Source: Flavobacterium sp. LMO8 (GTDB taxonomy: Bacteria > Bacteroidota > Bacteroidia > Flavobacteriales > Flavobacteriaceae). Taken from it: a stretch of 64,000 nt of DNA. The DNA is taken from contig NZ_WIBJ01000031.1 of assembly GCF_009495755.1 (NCBI RefSeq), forward strand, positions 228,465 to 292,464, read 5' to 3'. The notes under the pieces were generated by a model. The model saw nothing but the letters and a program-made list of their open reading frames with translations, searched no databases and was not told where the DNA came from. This document shows, piece by piece, positions 61,696 through 64,000 of this stretch (positions within the stretch are counted from its first letter, which is position 1; each line of letters begins with the position of its first letter). The position numbers were made by a program, and so were the translations under genes.

Positions 61696-63475
61696 AACTA
61701 AAATTAACTTTGTAAATGGAAATGTAATTAATTATCTTTACATTGCATCTGGACAAAAAATAGCGAAAGACATAGTTGATAATATAGGTTTTGAAAGTGT
61801 AGTAACGGATTATTTGACTGGAGGATTTCAATATAAGGATGGTCAATTACAATTTTTTCCTCATGCAGAAGGTTATGTAAACTATACCCCTTCAATAAAT
61901 AGAGGAGAAGAAGGTTCTTATAATTATGTTTTTAATTACACAGATCATTTAGGTAATATTAGATTAAGTTATGGTTATGATCCATTAACTTCTAATGTCA
62001 AAATAATGGAGGAAAACCACTATTATCCTTTTGGTTTAAAGCATACTAATTATAATAGTGATAGATTGCTATATACTAAAGGGTCATTAGGAAGTATTGG
62101 ATTAAGACGACCAGCACCCATAGATCCAGTTGAGCCATCATACAAGTATAAGTACAATGGTAAAGAATACCAAGACGAGTTGGGGCTTAACATGTACGAC
62201 TTTGGTTTTAGAAATTATGACCCTGCTTTAGGTAGATGGATGAATATAGACCCGAAAGCAGAAGTGTCAAGAAGATGGACACCTTATAATTATGCCTACA
62301 ATAATCCAATGTATTTTGTTGACCCCGATGGTATGAGAGCCTTTGATTGGGTAAGTATTAATGGTCAAATGGTTAATGATAGTAGGGTAACTGACCAAAA
62401 GACAGCAACTGAAAATTATGGTAGTAATGCAGTTTACAGAGCTCCTGGCTATAAATACACTACGAAATTGGGAAATAATGTTGTATTAGGAGAAAATGGG
62501 AATTTCACTGTAAATGGAGAAAATTATGAATCACCTGACTTGGCTCCAGGTACTCTAAGCGAGGTGAATTCGGCTTCTAATCAAGCTATTACCTATTCAA
62601 CTGAAGGAACTACTGCCGTTGTTGCCTCGCAATTCAAATCTAATGATAATCCTTATGAATTTAATAAACTAAAAGATAATCAAGTAGCATGGAGAACTAA
62701 AGCTGTGTTAGGAAAAGTAGGTGCAGGTAGTTTAGAATTTGTTAAAGGAGCTGGTAATGCAACCGCCATCGCAACTCCTTTTTTCCATGGATATGAAATA
62801 TCAAATAGACCAGATGGTAGTACGACAACTATGGAGAAAGTTGATTTAGGTGTGGAAGTTGTTGGCGGGCTTACTGCAATCGGAAGTATGCTTAAATATA
62901 TTCCTAATCCTGTAAGTTGGACTATTGGTGCAATGTCTACTGTTTATTCATCAATCCGTTATGGTCAATCCAATAATGTAATGGAAGATATACGTAGCGA
63001 CCCAGGTACAAACGGATGTTTTGCTGAAGGTACTATGATAACTATGTCTGATGGTTCTGAAAAAGAAATTCAAGATGTTAAATTTGGTGATATAGTTTTA
63101 ACTTATAATTTTAAAACAACTAAGTTAGAGCCTAAAAAAGTTTTACAAAAAATCAATCCAATTAGAAACGAAATCATTACTATAGGATTTGATAATGGTG
63201 TGAAAAATATAAATACCATTGACCATCCATATTTTGTAGAGAGTAAAAAATGGTCGTCTTTTAGTCCTGAATTGACATTTAAAAATTATGGCTTTAGTGT
63301 AAATAATATCGAAATCGGAGATTCCTGTTTTTATATTTCAAATGGTAATCTTGTAAAAGTTAAGATAGTTTATTTTGAAGTAACAAATTCAAGCATACAA
63401 ACTTATAATCTAAGTGATGTTGAAGACAATAATAACTTTTTTGCGAATGGTATTTTAGTACATAATAAAAATTAA
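61586..63475 (+). CDS. 5'-truncated RHS core protein with C-terminal HINT domain
   Basis: About 600 residues recognisable. RHS similarity begins only near nucleotide 61696 (INFVNGNVINYLYIASGQKI) and runs through the RHS core (KYNGKEYQDELGLNMYDFGFRNYDPALGRW ... YNYAYNNPMYFVDPDGM), a variable region of about 220 residues, then a HINT domain starting at Cys478 (GCFAEGTMI) and ending at FFANGILVHNKN at the stop. Intact RHS proteins have many more YD repeats, and no ATG lies in frame before the core (only TTGs), so this is probably a displaced or truncated C-terminal module. The HINT is the last domain; no toxin domain follows. Confidence 0.7.
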   Translation: MHLCRAFLIYTLLKRLRKTFLNLHISFFKKYNHLNLPTKINFVNGNVINYLYIASGQKIAKDIVDNIGFESVVTDYLTGGFQYKDGQLQFFPHAEGYVNYTPSINRGEEGSYNYVFNYTDHLGNIRLSYGYDPLTSNVKIMEENHYYPFGLKHTNYNSDRLLYTKGSLGSIGLRRPAPIDPVEPSYKYKYNGKEYQDELGLNMYDFGFRNYDPALGRWMNIDPKAEVSRRWTPYNYAYNNPMYFVDPDGMRAFDWVSINGQMVNDSRVTDQKTATENYGSNAVYRAPGYKYTTKLGNNVVLGENGNFTVNGENYESPDLAPGTLSEVNSASNQAITYSTEGTTAVVASQFKSNDNPYEFNKLKDNQVAWRTKAVLGKVGAGSLEFVKGAGNATAIATPFFHGYEISNRPDGSTTTMEKVDLGVEVVGGLTAIGSMLKYIPNPVSWTIGAMSTVYSSIRYGQSNNVMEDIRSDPGTNGCFAEGTMITMSDGSEKEIQDVKFGDIVLTYNFKTTKLEPKKVLQKINPIRNEIITIGFDNGVKNINTIDHPYFVESKKWSSFSPELTFKNYGFSVNNIEIGDSCFYISNGNLVKVKIVYFEVTNSSIQTYNLSDVEDNNNFFANGILVHNKN

Positions 63476-63481
63476 TATTTG

Positions 63482-63898
63482 ATGAAAAATATATATGAAA
63501 AAATAGTAGCTAGTTTAATATTCTCTACAAAAAGCAGTAGTTATAGTAAAAATATATGGCCTTTTACAGTAATTTTAAATTTGTCAGCAGCAATTTCGTT
63601 TAACATAGCAAGTATTTGGATGATAATAAATAAGTATTTTTTTCCGCATTTTTCCGATTTTATGAATTTAAATATCTTTAGTAACAAAACTTATAGCGAA
63701 GTGGCAAATTTTGTTATTTATTTATTTTTACCTATTTGTCTATTTAACTATCTATATATATTTTATAATAAAAGATATGTATTGTTAGAAGAAAAGTACC
63801 AAAAGAGTAATCATATGAAAATAGGTAGGATATATTTTGGATTAAGTTGGTTCGGTTATTTTGCTATTTTTTTCTGGATATATATAATTTTTAAATGA
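63482..63898 (+). CDS. Small hypothetical membrane protein downstream of RHS module
   Basis: 138 residues from the ATG at 63482 (a TTG at 63479 is also in frame). Three or four hydrophobic segments (about 27-50, 73-95, 115-136). No recognised family. The position 6 bp after an RHS/HINT gene is where immunity genes of polymorphic toxins lie, so it is an immunity candidate, but nothing in the sequence proves it. Extremely AT-rich. Confidence 0.55.
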   Translation: MKNIYEKIVASLIFSTKSSSYSKNIWPFTVILNLSAAISFNIASIWMIINKYFFPHFSDFMNLNIFSNKTYSEVANFVIYLFLPICLFNYLYIFYNKRYVLLEEKYQKSNHMKIGRIYFGLSWFGYFAIFFWIYIIFK

Positions 63899-63937
63899 TA
63901 ATTTAGAAAATGGTCAAATTTTCCACTACAACCATTC

Positions 63938-63965
63938 ACTAATCCTAAATTAAACTAGGATTAGT
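63938..63965. repeat. Perfect 10-bp inverted repeat
   Basis: ACTAATCCTA (63938-63947) and TAGGATTAGT (63956-63965), 8-nt loop, downstream of the last gene. No T run follows, so a terminator is uncertain. Confidence 0.5.
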
Positions 63966-64000
63966 TAACTAGTTTGCAAAAAATTAAACGGCATTGATGT

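Noticed and set aside
63000..63475. HINT domain as an intein
   Set aside because: No host protein on the C-terminal side and no endonuclease; it is a HINT of the RHS/pretoxin type.
61390..64000. Second copy of the tRNA-Asp 3' end as an integration att site
   Set aside because: No repeat of the tRNA 3' end was found up to base 64000; the other end may lie outside the window.
1..64000. CRISPR arrays, transposase genes or insertion sequences
   Set aside because: No regularly spaced direct-repeat array of CRISPR form and no transposase reading frame was seen.

Overview
The window is a stretch of chromosome from an AT-rich member of the Flavobacteriaceae, most likely Flavobacterium or a close relative. 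The evidence is the type IX secretion (T9SS) sorting tails, Bacteroidetes-only families (DUF5686, DUF3098, DUF4271, DUF4296), a SusC-style TonB receptor with an N-terminal carboxypeptidase-regulatory-like domain, Bacteroidetes -7 boxes (TAnnTTTG), and a Bacteroidetes-type long LeuRS and S16. Most of it is ordinary core genome; the accessory parts are 23.0-25.3 kb, 33.1-42.8 kb and 61.5-64 kb.

Layout. 1-8.7 kb (mostly minus strand): truncated asnS, an MMPL/RND exporter, a DUF5686 outer-membrane protein, frr, pyrH, patatin. 8.7-13.3 kb: a thioredoxin-like gene, then a minus-strand run ftsX-DUF3098-uppP-truB-hypothetical-yiiX-like. 13.4-23 kb: leuS, small membrane proteins, a zinc metallopeptidase, an Lrp regulator, a saccharopine dehydrogenase-like gene, DUF423, pckA. 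23-25.3 kb: an unrecognised three-gene operon headed by a secreted lipoprotein. 25.6-33 kb: hemD/DUF4271, a dolichol-phosphate-mannose-synthase-like glycosyltransferase, a dihydroorotase-family gene, DUF4296, an epimerase, tyrS, a LuxE-like gene. 33-42.8 kb: three T9SS cargo genes, a beta-helix lipoprotein and a TonB receptor, divergent from a PhoB/PhoR-like two-component pair. 42.8-53.7 kb: envelope glycosyltransferase and LpxH-like phosphoesterase, trmB, LysE, an alkyltransferase-like protein, Mrp/NifU/ferredoxin reductase/ferredoxin, DUF3050, glutaryl-CoA dehydrogenase, trmN6-rimM-rpsP. 53.8-61.3 kb: DUF6252-like lipoprotein, an exonuclease-DnaE fusion, peroxiredoxin, thioredoxin, DUF58. 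61.4-64 kb: tRNA-Asp(GTC), followed by an RHS/HINT module with no usable start codon and a small membrane protein.

The strongest candidate for something undescribed is regulatory. The divergent intergenic region between the TonB receptor and the PhoB-like regulator (40922-41099) carries six GTTA/GTTG units in exact 11-bp register (first bases 40962, 40973, 40984, 40995, 41006, 41017), the geometry of a PhoB/OmpR-family direct-repeat operator. It ends 10 nt before a -7-like box for the receptor gene. I infer a Pho-type regulon joining a TonB receptor, a beta-helix lipoprotein and T9SS-exported lamin-tail proteins. Other points: DnaE carries its own DEDDh exonuclease while a PHP metal-site His is Thr; the dihydroorotase-like enzyme has Gln in place of the first His of HxH; the MGMT homologue has Ala for the reactive Cys; and several intergenic repeat or structured-RNA candidates sit between genes.
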